This document shows, piece by piece, positions 52,651 to 60,486 of a DNA stretch of 60,597 nt. The notes beneath the pieces were generated by a model that saw only the letters and a program-made list of their open reading frames with translations, searched no databases and had not been told where the DNA came from. The translations under genes and the position numbers were made by a program. The stretch comes from Roseovarius sp. THAF27 (GTDB lineage: Bacteria > Pseudomonadota > Alphaproteobacteria > Rhodobacterales > Rhodobacteraceae), in NCBI RefSeq assembly GCF_009363655.1, contig NZ_CP045395.1, positions 1 to 60,597 of the forward strand. The letters are read 5' to 3'. Position 1 is the first letter of the stretch. Each line of letters opens with the position of its first letter.

Positions 52651-53668
52651 GTGGATCTGTCCATTTGTTAGTGTGCCTGGTGGGAGTGCGCCTTCCCGCG
52701 GCGCCTGAAATCTGGCGGTCCGCGGTTAACAGGGCGTTTCGAAGAGCGAGAAAGCAGGCGCGCGGCGTGCCGTTGGCGGTTTGTCGGGATGTCAGAATCA
52801 TTGCAGCAGATCCAGCAGATGGGCGCCGTAGCCGTTCTTGCCGAACATCTCGGCGCGCGCGCAGCCTGTCGGCGTCGATCCAGTCCTGTTGCCAGGCGAT
52901 CTCGTCGGAGCTGCCGATCTGCTGGCCCTGGCGTTGCGAGAGGGTGCGCACGAAATTGGAGGCATCCAGCAGCGAGCCATGTGTCCCGGTGTCGAGCCAG
53001 GCATAGCCCCGGCCCATGATTTCCACCGACAAGGCGTCCGCATCGAGATACATCTGCAGCAGGTCGGTGATTTCGAGCTCTCCGCGTGCGAATTTCTTGA
53101 CCTGGGCGGCCCGGTCGGGTGCGGTGCCGTCCAGAAAGTAGAGGCCGGTCACGGCAAAGCGCGAGGGCGGTGTTTCGGGCTTTTCGACGATCTCGCGCAC
53201 CCTGCCGGCCGCGTCGAACCGGACCACGCCGTAGCGTTCCGGATCGGCCACGCGGTAGCCAAAGACCGTGCCCCCGGCCTGGCGCGCGTCCGCCGTTCTG
53301 AGGATGTCCGGCAGGCCGTGACCGAAGAAGATGTTGTCGCCCAGAACCATCGCCGAGGGGCTGCCGTCCAGGAAACCGCGGGCCAGCAGATAGGCCTGGG
53401 CCAGCCCTTCGGGTTCGGGCTGCGCCACGTAGTGCAGCGCCAGGCCCCATTGCGACCCGTCGCCCAGCAGCCGGGGGAACTGGTCTTGGTCCTGCGGAGT
53501 GGTGATCAGGGCGATATCGCGGACCCCGGTCAGCATCAGCGCCAACAGCGGATAGTAGATCATCGGCTTGTCGTAGATCGGCAAAAGCTGTTTCGACAGC
53601 CCCATGGTGATCGGGTAGAGCCGCGTGCCCGAGCCCCCGGCCAGGATGATCCCCTTGCGTGAGGTCAT
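52643..53668 (-). CDS. rmlA: Glucose-1-phosphate thymidylyltransferase, C-terminus frameshifted
   Basis: The first ~270 residues are a normal RmlA: GIILAGGSGTRLYPITMGLS, KQLLPIYDKPMIYYPL, LGDNIFFG, EKPETPPSR, EIMGRGYAWLDTGTH. It makes dTDP-glucose from glucose-1-phosphate. Near residue 272 the frame changes within a GCGCGCGCGC tract (52853-52862). The expected family tail (EMFGKNGYGAHLLDLLQ, stop at 52798) lies in another frame, restored by adding one GC pair. The present frame instead runs to 52643 and adds about 70 unrelated residues. Most of the catalytic domain is intact, so activity is uncertain. ATG 53668 overlaps the rmlD stop. It is last in the rml operon. Confidence 0.8.
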   Translation of the reverse strand: MTSRKGIILAGGSGTRLYPITMGLSKQLLPIYDKPMIYYPLLALMLTGVRDIALITTPQDQDQFPRLLGDGSQWGLALHYVAQPEPEGLAQAYLLARGFLDGSPSAMVLGDNIFFGHGLPDILRTADARQAGGTVFGYRVADPERYGVVRFDAAGRVREIVEKPETPPSRFAVTGLYFLDGTAPDRAAQVKKFARGELEITDLLQMYLDADALSVEIMGRGYAWLDTGTHGSLLDASNFVRTLSQRQGQQIGSSDEIAWQQDWIDADRLRARRDVRQERLRRPSAGSAAMILTSRQTANGTPRACFLALRNALLTADRQISGAAGRRTPTRHTNKWTDPHD

Positions 53669-53951
53669 GCGCGGTCCAACTCCTTGAGTAATTCTTGCAG
53701 GCCCTTTTTCCAATTCGGGGGTTAATGCCGAAATCTGTCTTCAGTTTGGCGCTATCGAGGCGGGAATTTCTGGGCCGGACCGCCGGGGTGGGCCAGCTTT
53801 CGGTCGGGATGTCCTCGATGGTCGTCGCTTGGGTCAACGTCGCGCGGGCGAAGTCGGCCCAGCCGACCCAGTGCTGGCCGCCGTAGTGATAGAACCCGCC
53901 GGGCTGCAGTTCGCAGGCGACCTGTCCGGCCTGGCCGAAGACGAGGATCAT
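53665..53951 (-). pseudogene. rmlD: dTDP-4-dehydrorhamnose reductase, internal deletion
   Basis: Only the ends of RmlD remain. The start [16 protein letters not shown] (cofactor-binding glycines) is joined directly to the C-terminal region (WADFARATL; PTPAVRPRNSRLDSAKLKTDFGINP). A further single-base frameshift then separates the last piece, NWKKGLQELLKELDRA, whose TGA (53665-53667) overlaps the rmlA start. The family is about 290 residues and roughly 190 are missing, including the catalytic YxxxK. The gene cannot be functional. It overlaps rmlB by four bases, preserving the ancestral operon structure. Confidence 0.85.
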
Positions 53952-54960
53952 GTCCCCCGACCCAGCCGTCGGCCCACGCCCGCCCGGTCCTGCAGGGCGC
54001 GCCACCAGGCTTCGTTGTCGAGATACCACCGGACGGTCCGCTCCAGTCCCTCCTTGAGGGTCACCGACGGACGCCAGCCCAGTTCCGCGCGGATCCAATC
54101 CGGTGCGATGGTATAGCGCAGATCATGGCCCGGACGGTCGTCAGCAAAGGAAATCAGGCACGAATAAGGGGCATCGGCGGGTCTGAGCCGGTCGAGGATG
54201 CCGCAGATCGTCTCGACCAGGTCGATGTTGCGGGCCTCGTTCTCGCCGCCGATGTTGTAGGACCGTCCCACGGCGCCCTGCCGTACCACCAGCAGGAGCG
54301 CCTCGGCGTGATCCTCGACATAGAGCCAGTCGCGCACGTTCAGCCCCTGGCCGTAGACCGGGATCGGCTTGCCCGCCAGCGCGTTCAGGATCACCACAGG
54401 CACCAGCTTTTCGGGAAAATGATAGGGACCGTAATTGTTGGAGCAGTTGGTCAGCACCACGGGCAGCCCGTAGGCTTCGTGCCAGGCCCGGACCAGATGA
54501 TCCGACGACGCCTTGGAGGCGGAATAGGGTGAGCGCGGATCGTAGGGCATGGTTTCGGTGAACTGCACGTCGGGGTCTGGGGGCAGGGAGCCGAAGAACT
54601 CCTCGGTGGAGATGTGATGGAACCGGAAGCCGTCGGGACGGCCGCGGGCGGTCCAGTAGGCCCGCGCCGCCTCGAGCAGGTGGCCGGGGCGTCGATGGAC
54701 CGGTCGACATAGGATTCCGCGGCCAAGTGCATCACTGCGTCGGGGGCGTGATCTGCAAGAATTCGGTCCAGCGCCGCGCGGTCGCGGATGTCGGCATGTT
54801 CGAAGGTGTAGCCGGGATCGTCCGCCACCGGGGCCAGGTTGTCGAGGCAGGCCGCGTAGGTCAGCGCATCCAGGTTCACCACCTGGTGCCCGTCGGCAAT
54901 GGCGCGGCGCACCACCGCGGAGCCGATGAACCCCGCGCCACCGGTGACCAGAAGCTTCAT
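53948..54960 (-). pseudogene. rmlB: dTDP-glucose 4,6-dehydratase, internal deletion with frameshift
   Basis: The N-terminal part from ATG 54960 is a good RmlB ([32 protein letters not shown]) up to about 54690. There it jumps into another frame, which continues with [60 protein letters not shown] and [13 protein letters not shown] to the stop at 53948. At the junction about a dozen residues normally present (the FIxTNxxGTxxLLEAA region) are missing, so a small deletion of non-multiple-of-three length occurred. Catalytic residues lie behind the break. The gene is very probably inactive. Confidence 0.85.
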
Positions 54961-55517
54961 GTTGCGCGCTTCCAGACGAAGGGGGTGTCGAGATCGGCCA
55001 GCGCCGGGGCGGCAACCCCCTTTTCCGACAGCACCGGATCGGCGGTCAGGCCCCAGTCGATCCCGGCGCTATCCCCGCGGATCGCGCCGTCGCAGTCAGC
55101 GGCGTAGTAGTCTGTGCATTTGTAGACGATTTCGGTGTCCGGCTCGCGAGTGACGAAGCCATGGGCAAAGCCTCCGGAGATCAGCAGCTGGCGTCCGTTC
55201 TCGAAGGACAGCTCGACCCCGACCCAGTCCCCGTAGGTGGGTGAGCCGCGGCGGATGTCCACGGCCACGTCGTAGAGCCGCCCGCGCCCGCAGCGCACCA
55301 GCTTGGCCTGGGCATGCGGGGGTGACTGCAAGTGCAGGCCGCGGATGGTGCCCGCCGCCGCCGACAGCGAATGGTTGTCCTGCACGAAGTCGTGGACGAA
55401 GCCCGCGGCATCGAGCCGGGCCTTGTTCCAGCTTTCGCTGAAGAAGCCACGGGCGTCGCTATGGCGCACGGGGGTGAGGACGACCACCCCCGGAAGTGTT
55501 GTTCGTGTGACCTGCAT
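54957..55517 (-). CDS. rmlC: dTDP-4-dehydrorhamnose 3,5-epimerase
   Basis: 186 residues, the normal RmlC length, from ATG 55517 with CCGAGGCAAG upstream. A cupin with [58 protein letters not shown] (catalytic histidine region) and [16 protein letters not shown]. It epimerises dTDP-4-keto-6-deoxyglucose in the dTDP-L-rhamnose pathway. It is first in the rml operon and the only member without damage, although its substrate depends on RmlA and RmlB from elsewhere. The stop overlaps the rmlB start by four bases. Confidence 0.92.
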   Translation of the reverse strand: MQVTRTTLPGVVVLTPVRHSDARGFFSESWNKARLDAAGFVHDFVQDNHSLSAAAGTIRGLHLQSPPHAQAKLVRCGRGRLYDVAVDIRRGSPTYGDWVGVELSFENGRQLLISGGFAHGFVTREPDTEIVYKCTDYYAADCDGAIRGDSAGIDWGLTADPVLSEKGVAAPALADLDTPFVWKRAT

Positions 55518-55855
55518 CTTGCCTCGGTTCGCCAGTTTCTGGCGATTTTGTTTTGCTGCATGTCTACCGGCCGCGATGCCGGGGGGGCCAGTTTCACGGT
55601 TCCGTGTCCGGTTGGGACAGGCTTTTTTGTCCACGAGCGTTGCCGATCTGCCAATGTCGGGTGCCTGCACCGGGGCATATTGGGGGCGCGGTCCATCGTC
55701 ATCCTGTCCGGCTGTTTCCAGACGAAGCTTGCAACGGCAATCCCCTACTGCCACAACGAATACCGGTTTCCGTCCCGGCGACCTCCCGGTTTTTTGCAAG
55801 GCTTTGACGCCAAGGGCCAAGATCCATCATGATATCCGTCTGGAAGAGTGCCTGA
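55518..55855. other. Divergent intergenic region rmlC / GT4 gene
   Basis: 338 bp between divergent starts, so promoters for the rml operon (minus) and the GT4-kdsBA genes (plus) are expected here. No gene and no clear promoter hexamers were recognised. Confidence 0.45.
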
Positions 55856-57106
55856 ATGAAAATCCTTTTTGCACATCAGAACATGCCGGGGCAGTACCGC
55901 GAACTGGTGCAGTATCTGGCGGCGCAGGGCGGACATGAGCTTGTCTTTCTGACCCAGCGCATACCGTCGGTGCCGATCGCGGGCGTGAAGATTGTGCCCT
56001 ACCGGCCCCATCACGTCCCCTCCAAGGAGGCCTACGGGCTGTCGAAACCTTGGGAAGAAGCCGCGGGTGCGGGGTTCGGCGCCATGATGGCGGCGCGCGA
56101 GCTGGAACGGACCGAGGGGTTCCGACCGGATCTGATCCTGGGCCATACCGGCTGGGGGGAGCTGTTGTTCTTCAAGCAGCTCTGGCCGGATGTGCCGGTT
56201 CTGGGGTTCTTCGAATATTACTACCGGATGCAGGGCGGGCTGGTGGGGTTCGACCCTGCGGAGAAGGTGTCCGAACACACCCCCTATTTCAACGTCGGCC
56301 GCAACGCGGTGCCCCTGGCCAGCATCGAGGCGGTGGACCAGGGCCATGTGCCGACGGTCTGGCAGCGCGACCGCTTTCCGGCAAGTTTCCGGGACCGCAT
56401 GTATGTCTGCCACGACGGGATCCGCACCGACAGGCTGATGCCGGACCCGCAGGTGCGGCTGTCGCTGGGCCGGCTGGACCGGATGCTGACGCGCGAGGAC
56501 GAGGTCTTTACGTACATGGCGCGTAACATGGAGAAGGCGCGGGGGTTTCCCACCTTCATGCGGGCGCTGCCGAAGATCCTGGCGGAGCGGCCCGCGGCGC
56601 GGGTTCTGGTGATCGGCGGCAACGAGACCTCCTACGGGCGCGAAAGCACGCATCCCGGCGGCCTGCGCGGCGAGATGGAGGCCGAGGTCGGTGACAGCAT
56701 CGACTGGGACCGGGTGCATTTTCTGGGCCGGGTGCCCTACGAGGTCTATTGCCAGGTGATCCAGCTGAGCCGCTGCCACATCTACCTGACCATGCCCTTC
56801 GTGCTCAGCTGGTCGCTGCTCGAGGTCATGGCGATGCAGGCCACGGTGGTGGCCTCCGACGTGGCCCCGGTGCGCGAGGCGATCACCCACGGGCAGAACG
56901 GGCTGCTGGTGGATTTCTTCGACCCCGACAGACTGGCCGATCAGGTCGTGGATGTCCTGGCCAATCCCGGCGATCATGCCCATCTCGGTCCCGCCGCGCG
57001 CGCGCATGTGGTCGAGACCTACGATTTCCTCACCCGCTGCCTGCCGGTCCATGTGGCGCAGATGAACGCGCTGGTGCCGCAGGCGCGGCGGATCGTTCTG
57101 CCCTGA
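55856..57106 (+). CDS. Glycosyltransferase family 4 (GT-B)
   Basis: 416 residues. The N-terminus MKILFAHQNMPGQYRELVQY is the typical GT4 acceptor half, with LGHTGWGELLFFKQLWPDVP and GFFEYYYRMQGG. The donor half has VLVIGGNETSYGRE, VHFLGRVPYEVYCQVIQLS and the E-x7-E type region LSWSLLEVMAMQATVVASDVAPVRE (about 315-340, quoted without the first residues). It adds a sugar to the surface glycan; donor unknown. It is followed 200 bp later by the Kdo genes. Confidence 0.88.
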   Translation: MKILFAHQNMPGQYRELVQYLAAQGGHELVFLTQRIPSVPIAGVKIVPYRPHHVPSKEAYGLSKPWEEAAGAGFGAMMAARELERTEGFRPDLILGHTGWGELLFFKQLWPDVPVLGFFEYYYRMQGGLVGFDPAEKVSEHTPYFNVGRNAVPLASIEAVDQGHVPTVWQRDRFPASFRDRMYVCHDGIRTDRLMPDPQVRLSLGRLDRMLTREDEVFTYMARNMEKARGFPTFMRALPKILAERPAARVLVIGGNETSYGRESTHPGGLRGEMEAEVGDSIDWDRVHFLGRVPYEVYCQVIQLSRCHIYLTMPFVLSWSLLEVMAMQATVVASDVAPVREAITHGQNGLLVDFFDPDRLADQVVDVLANPGDHAHLGPAARAHVVETYDFLTRCLPVHVAQMNALVPQARRIVLP

Positions 57107-57308
57107 CGGCGCACCCCGTGCCCGGTTCCGACCCCGCCCCGAGCCCGGCCGACGCGGCAGAGGCGCGATCCGCCGCCCGGTGCTGCCGGATATGGCCATC
57201 CCGGGGGGCGCGTGCTAGGCACTGCGGCGCACCGGACACCCTTTTCCGATCCGCGATTCCCAAGCGGTATCCGCCCATCCAGAAGGCTGGCCGCTAACCG
57301 GAGACGTC

Positions 57309-58100
57309 ATGAAGACAGCGCTTTTCATTCCCGCACGCTACGCCTCGACCCGCTACCCGGCGAAACCTCTGGCCACCCTGCGCCAGCCCGACGGCAGCCG
57401 GAAGACCCTGATCCAGATGAACTGGGAAGCCGCCTGCGCCATCCGGGGCGTCGACGCCGTCTTTGTCGCCGCCGACGACACGCGCATCGCCGAGGCCGCC
57501 CGCGATTTCGGCGCCGAGGTAGTGATGACCGATCCCGCCTGCGAGAACGGGACCGCGCGGGTGGCCGAAGCGGTGAACACCCTGGCCACGGCCCCCGAGC
57601 TGGTGATCAACTTCCAGGACGATGCGCCGCTGACCCCGCCCTGGTTCGTCGAGGCGCTGATCGACGCGATGCGGGCCGAGCCGGGCATCGGCATGGCCAC
57701 GCCGGTGCTGCGCTGCGACCGCGACACCTACGACGCCTTCCGCGAGGACCGCGCGCAGGGCCGTGTCGGCGGCACCACGGCGGTCTTCGACGCGCAGATG
57801 CGGGCGCTCTACTTCTCCAAGGAAGTGCTGCCCTATGTGGATCCGGGCAAGCTGCCCGATCCGATCCCCGTCTTCCACCACGTCGGCGTCTACGCCTACC
57901 GTCCCGATGCGCTCGCGGCCTATGCCGCGACACCGGTCTGCCAGCTGGAAACCCTTGAGGGGCTCGAACAGCTGCGCTTCCTGCACGCCGGCGTGCCGGT
58001 GCGCTGCGTCGAGGTCGAGGCCCGCGGCCGCGTGTTTTGGGAACTCAACAACCCCACCGATGTCCCGCGCATCGAACAAGCCCTAGAGAGCCTGCCATGA
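57309..58100 (+). CDS. kdsB: 3-deoxy-manno-octulosonate cytidylyltransferase
   Basis: 263 residues. FIPARYASTRYPAKPLATL (6-24) is the CTP-binding start of KdsB/KpsU enzymes. DPACENGTARVAEAV follows, and INFQDDAPLTPPWFVEAL (about 100-117) stands where most relatives have QGDxP; here the glycine is Asp, which deserves checking. PVFHHVGVYAYRPDAL and QLETLEGLEQLRFL are further family segments. It activates Kdo to CMP-Kdo, the donor for Kdo transferases in lipopolysaccharide or in the linker or chain of group 2 capsules. It overlaps kdsA by four bases. Confidence 0.92.
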   Translation: MKTALFIPARYASTRYPAKPLATLRQPDGSRKTLIQMNWEAACAIRGVDAVFVAADDTRIAEAARDFGAEVVMTDPACENGTARVAEAVNTLATAPELVINFQDDAPLTPPWFVEALIDAMRAEPGIGMATPVLRCDRDTYDAFREDRAQGRVGGTTAVFDAQMRALYFSKEVLPYVDPGKLPDPIPVFHHVGVYAYRPDALAAYAATPVCQLETLEGLEQLRFLHAGVPVRCVEVEARGRVFWELNNPTDVPRIEQALESLP

Positions 58101-58948
58101 TAGCCCCCCGTACCGTGACCGTCGGCGACATCGCCATCGGTGCCAAGACCCCCTTCGCGCTGATCACCGGACCGTGCCAGCTGGAAAGCCTCGACCATGC
58201 CCGCATGATGGCCGACAGGATCGCCGAGGCCTGTGCGCCCACCGGGACGCGGTTCATCTTCAAGGCGAGCTACGACAAGGCCAACCGGTCCTCCATCTCG
58301 ACCCAGCGGGGGCTGGGGATGGAGGAGGGGCTCGCGATCCTCGCGAAGATCCGCGAGGAATTCGGCTGCCCGATCCTCACGGATGTGCATGCGGCGGACC
58401 AGTGCGCCCCCGCGGGCGAGGTCGTGGACGTGATCCAAATCCCCGCCTTCCTGTGCCGCCAGACCGACCTGCTGCTGGCCGCCGGGCGGACGGGCTGCGC
58501 GATCAACGTCAAGAAGGGGCAGTTCCTGGCCCCTTGGGACATGGGCAACGTCGCCGAAAAGATCGCCTCCACCGGCAACGAGAACATCCTGCTGTGCGAC
58601 CGCGGCACCTCGTTCGGCTACAACACGCTGGTCAGCGATTTCCGCGGCCTGCCGACCATGGCCGCGACCGGCTACCCGGTGGTGTTCGACGCGACGCATT
58701 CGGTGCAGCAGCCCGGCGGCCAGGGCGTCACCTCGGGCGGCCAGCGCGAATTCGCCCCCGTGCTGGCGCGCGCGGCCGTCGCGGTCGGCGTCTCGGCGCT
58801 GTTCATCGAGACGCATCAGGATCCGGACAATGCGCCCAGCGACGGGCCGAACATGATCCCGGTGTCGAAGATGGGCGCGCTGATCGGCCAGCTGCGCGAG
58901 ATCGATGATCTGACCAAGAGCCAGCCGTCGCTGGACCTGAACGGCTAG
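58097..58948 (+). CDS. kdsA: 3-deoxy-8-phosphooctulonate synthase
   Basis: 283 residues from ATG 58097, overlapping the kdsB stop (ATGA). Family motifs: ITGPCQLES, FIFKASYDKANRSSIS, ILTDVHAADQC, VKKGQFLAPWDM, CDRGTSFGYNTLVSD and FDATHSVQQPGGQG followed by SGGQREF. It condenses phosphoenolpyruvate with arabinose-5-phosphate to Kdo-8-phosphate. It works between KdsD (41.6 kb) and KdsB. It is probably a second copy in the cell, since Gram-negative hosts need a chromosomal set for lipopolysaccharide; a plasmid set would serve capsule production. Confidence 0.94.
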   Translation: MIAPRTVTVGDIAIGAKTPFALITGPCQLESLDHARMMADRIAEACAPTGTRFIFKASYDKANRSSISTQRGLGMEEGLAILAKIREEFGCPILTDVHAADQCAPAGEVVDVIQIPAFLCRQTDLLLAAGRTGCAINVKKGQFLAPWDMGNVAEKIASTGNENILLCDRGTSFGYNTLVSDFRGLPTMAATGYPVVFDATHSVQQPGGQGVTSGGQREFAPVLARAAVAVGVSALFIETHQDPDNAPSDGPNMIPVSKMGALIGQLREIDDLTKSQPSLDLNG

Positions 58949-59070
58949 GCCGGACCGGAGGCTTCGCTCTGCCGCCTGCGCACGCCGGCCCGGTCTACGG
59001 GCATTCCACTTCCGGTCGGAATTCACTAAGGCGGGCCAGGCCCACAGGCTTTGAGGCAAAGGAGACGTCC

Positions 59071-59971
59071 ATGTCACTGAAGACCGTTGTCGTCGGTATC
59101 GGCTATGTCGGCATGTCGAACGCGGTGCTGCTTGCCCAGCACAACGACGTGACGGCCGTCGATGTGAGCGCTGAGCGGGTGGCCCAGGTCAACGCGCGCT
59201 AGAACCCGATCTTGGACGAGGATATCGAGCGCTACCTGCGCGACGAGACACTCAGCCTGCGGGCCACCACCGAGGCGGAGGCAGCCTATGCCGAGGCGGA
59301 TTTCGTGATTGTGGCCACTCCGACCAACTACGATCCGGTGGTGAACTTCTTCGACACCTCCACCGTTGAGGCGGTGGCGCAGGCGGTCGTCGCGGCCAGC
59401 GACCGGGCGGTGATCGTCATCAAGTCTACGGTGCCGGTGGGCTTTACCGCCCGGTTGTCCGCCGAGCTGGGCGGCGACCGTGTGATCTTCAGCCCCGAGT
59501 TTCTGCGCGAGGGGCGCGCGCTCTACGACAGCCTGCACCCCAGCCGTATCATCGTGGGCGAACTGTCAGCACGGGCGGAAACCTTCGGCAACCTGTTGGC
59601 CAAAGTGCCGCATAACATGATCCGCGCCATCGTAGATGCCAACCGCACGCGCAAGGACTTCATCGCCGACCAGGTTCTGGCGCGCAAGCCCGGGCGGGTC
59701 GGGGTCTACCGGCTGGTGATGAAGTCGGGCTCCGACAACTTCCGCCAAAGCTCGATCCAGGATGTGATGAAACGCATCAAAGGCAAAGGGCATCGAAGTG
59801 GCGGCCTACGAACCTGAAATGTCGGATCTGGAGTTCTTCGGATCGAAGGTCATGCACGATCTGGCGGCGTTCAAGGCCGAGAGCGATATCATCCTGGCCA
59901 AACGCACCACCCCCGACCTGAAGGACGTGGCCGACAAGGTGTTCACGCGCGATCTGTTCGGATCCGACTGA
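59071..59971 (+). pseudogene. ugd: UDP-glucose 6-dehydrogenase, degraded
   Basis: ATG 59071 (GGAG upstream) opens SLKTVVVGIGYVGMSNAVLL, the NAD-binding start. It meets TAG at 59200-59202, where NPILDEDIE should follow a lysine (AAG to TAG fits). The frame continues with [15 protein letters not shown] and [20 protein letters not shown]. Near 59600 it jumps from AETFGNLLA to [20 protein letters not shown], so about 130-140 residues including the catalytic cysteine segment are lost. A one-base insertion in a GGG run (about 59787) then shifts [10 protein letters not shown] … FTRDLFGSD out of frame, to the TGA at 59969-59971. Three independent lesions make it non-functional. Intact, it would make UDP-glucuronate. 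Confidence 0.9.
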
Positions 59972-60222
59972 GGTGTCGCCGGTAGATGCGCTTGACGTTC
60001 ACGTCCGAAAGATGACGGGGCCGCGATCAAACGCATGAAAGAGCCGGCGTGTGAGAACCGGCGATACGACTACCCGCCACTCCCTGGCCCGCAGCTGCGC
60101 AACAACGCCTGTCGGGAACATGCTTTCGGGCACCGGTCGCCCGAACAGCTGACCGCAACGGTTTGCGAAGCATCTTTTTATACATAATATACATTACCAG
60201 ACTTATCTCTGTGCCCGCAAAG
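59972..60222. other. Non-coding stretch with possible IS debris
   Basis: 251 bp after the broken ugd. One frame (MKEPACENRRYDY near 60030-60080) vaguely recalls the RxKExAxxRxRYGYR segment of IS3-type transposases, but it is too short and degenerate to call. The end, around 60165-60210, is AT-rich. Confidence 0.3.
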
Positions 60223-60264
60223 TTAAAGTGTCCCACATCTGCAAAGTAGAAGTGTCACACTCTG
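60217..60264. repeat. Two adjacent imperfect 24-bp direct repeats
   Basis: Units 60217-60240 and 60241-60264 both start GCAAAGT and contain AAGTGTC-CAC; 17 of 24 positions agree. Closely spaced terminal repeats of this kind occur at ends of IS21-type elements, so this may be the leftover end of such an IS. No IS21 genes are present. Confidence 0.35.
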
Positions 60265-60486
60265 CCCCAATGAGAACAGGCAGAGAGTGTGGGCTTGGGC
60301 CAGGTCAATGAGCTTACCACGTTCGGCACGGTTGGCTTTGGTGCCAGAGGCCGTTTCCTTGAACACACCGATTATCTCATAACCGCCGCGCTCAACGAAT
60401 TCGGTCAACTCTGATACCTGCCGGTCACACGACTGATCAGACGTTGAAACTCTGGCATAGATGGCAGCGCGCTGTCCCAGTTGAAC
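60223..60486 (-). pseudogene. Serine recombinase (resolvase) N-terminal remnant
   Basis: The minus-strand frame reads QRAAIYARVSTSDQSCDRQV, then FVERGGYEIIGVFKETASGTK and RAERGKLIDLAQA. This is the start of a serine resolvase or invertase (the S of ARVST is the catalytic serine). After about 70 residues the homology stops at a junction near 60285 and the frame ends at 60223; no usable start codon precedes it. It may be the tnpR of the decayed Tn3-type element whose tnpA lies alongside, or part of another transposon. Confidence 0.75.

Noticed and set aside
52798..52900. Programmed frameshift in rmlA
   Set aside because: No slippery heptamer or downstream structure was seen, and neighbouring rmlB and rmlD are plainly broken; tract contraction is simpler.
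55745..57199. 484-codon minus-strand open frame over the GT4 gene
   Set aside because: Shadow of the GT4 coding sequence, rich in H, R and Q, without motifs.
59990..60160. IS3-type transposase fragment (MKEPACENRRYDY)
   Set aside because: The resemblance is short and weak; no DDE residues or IS ends were found.
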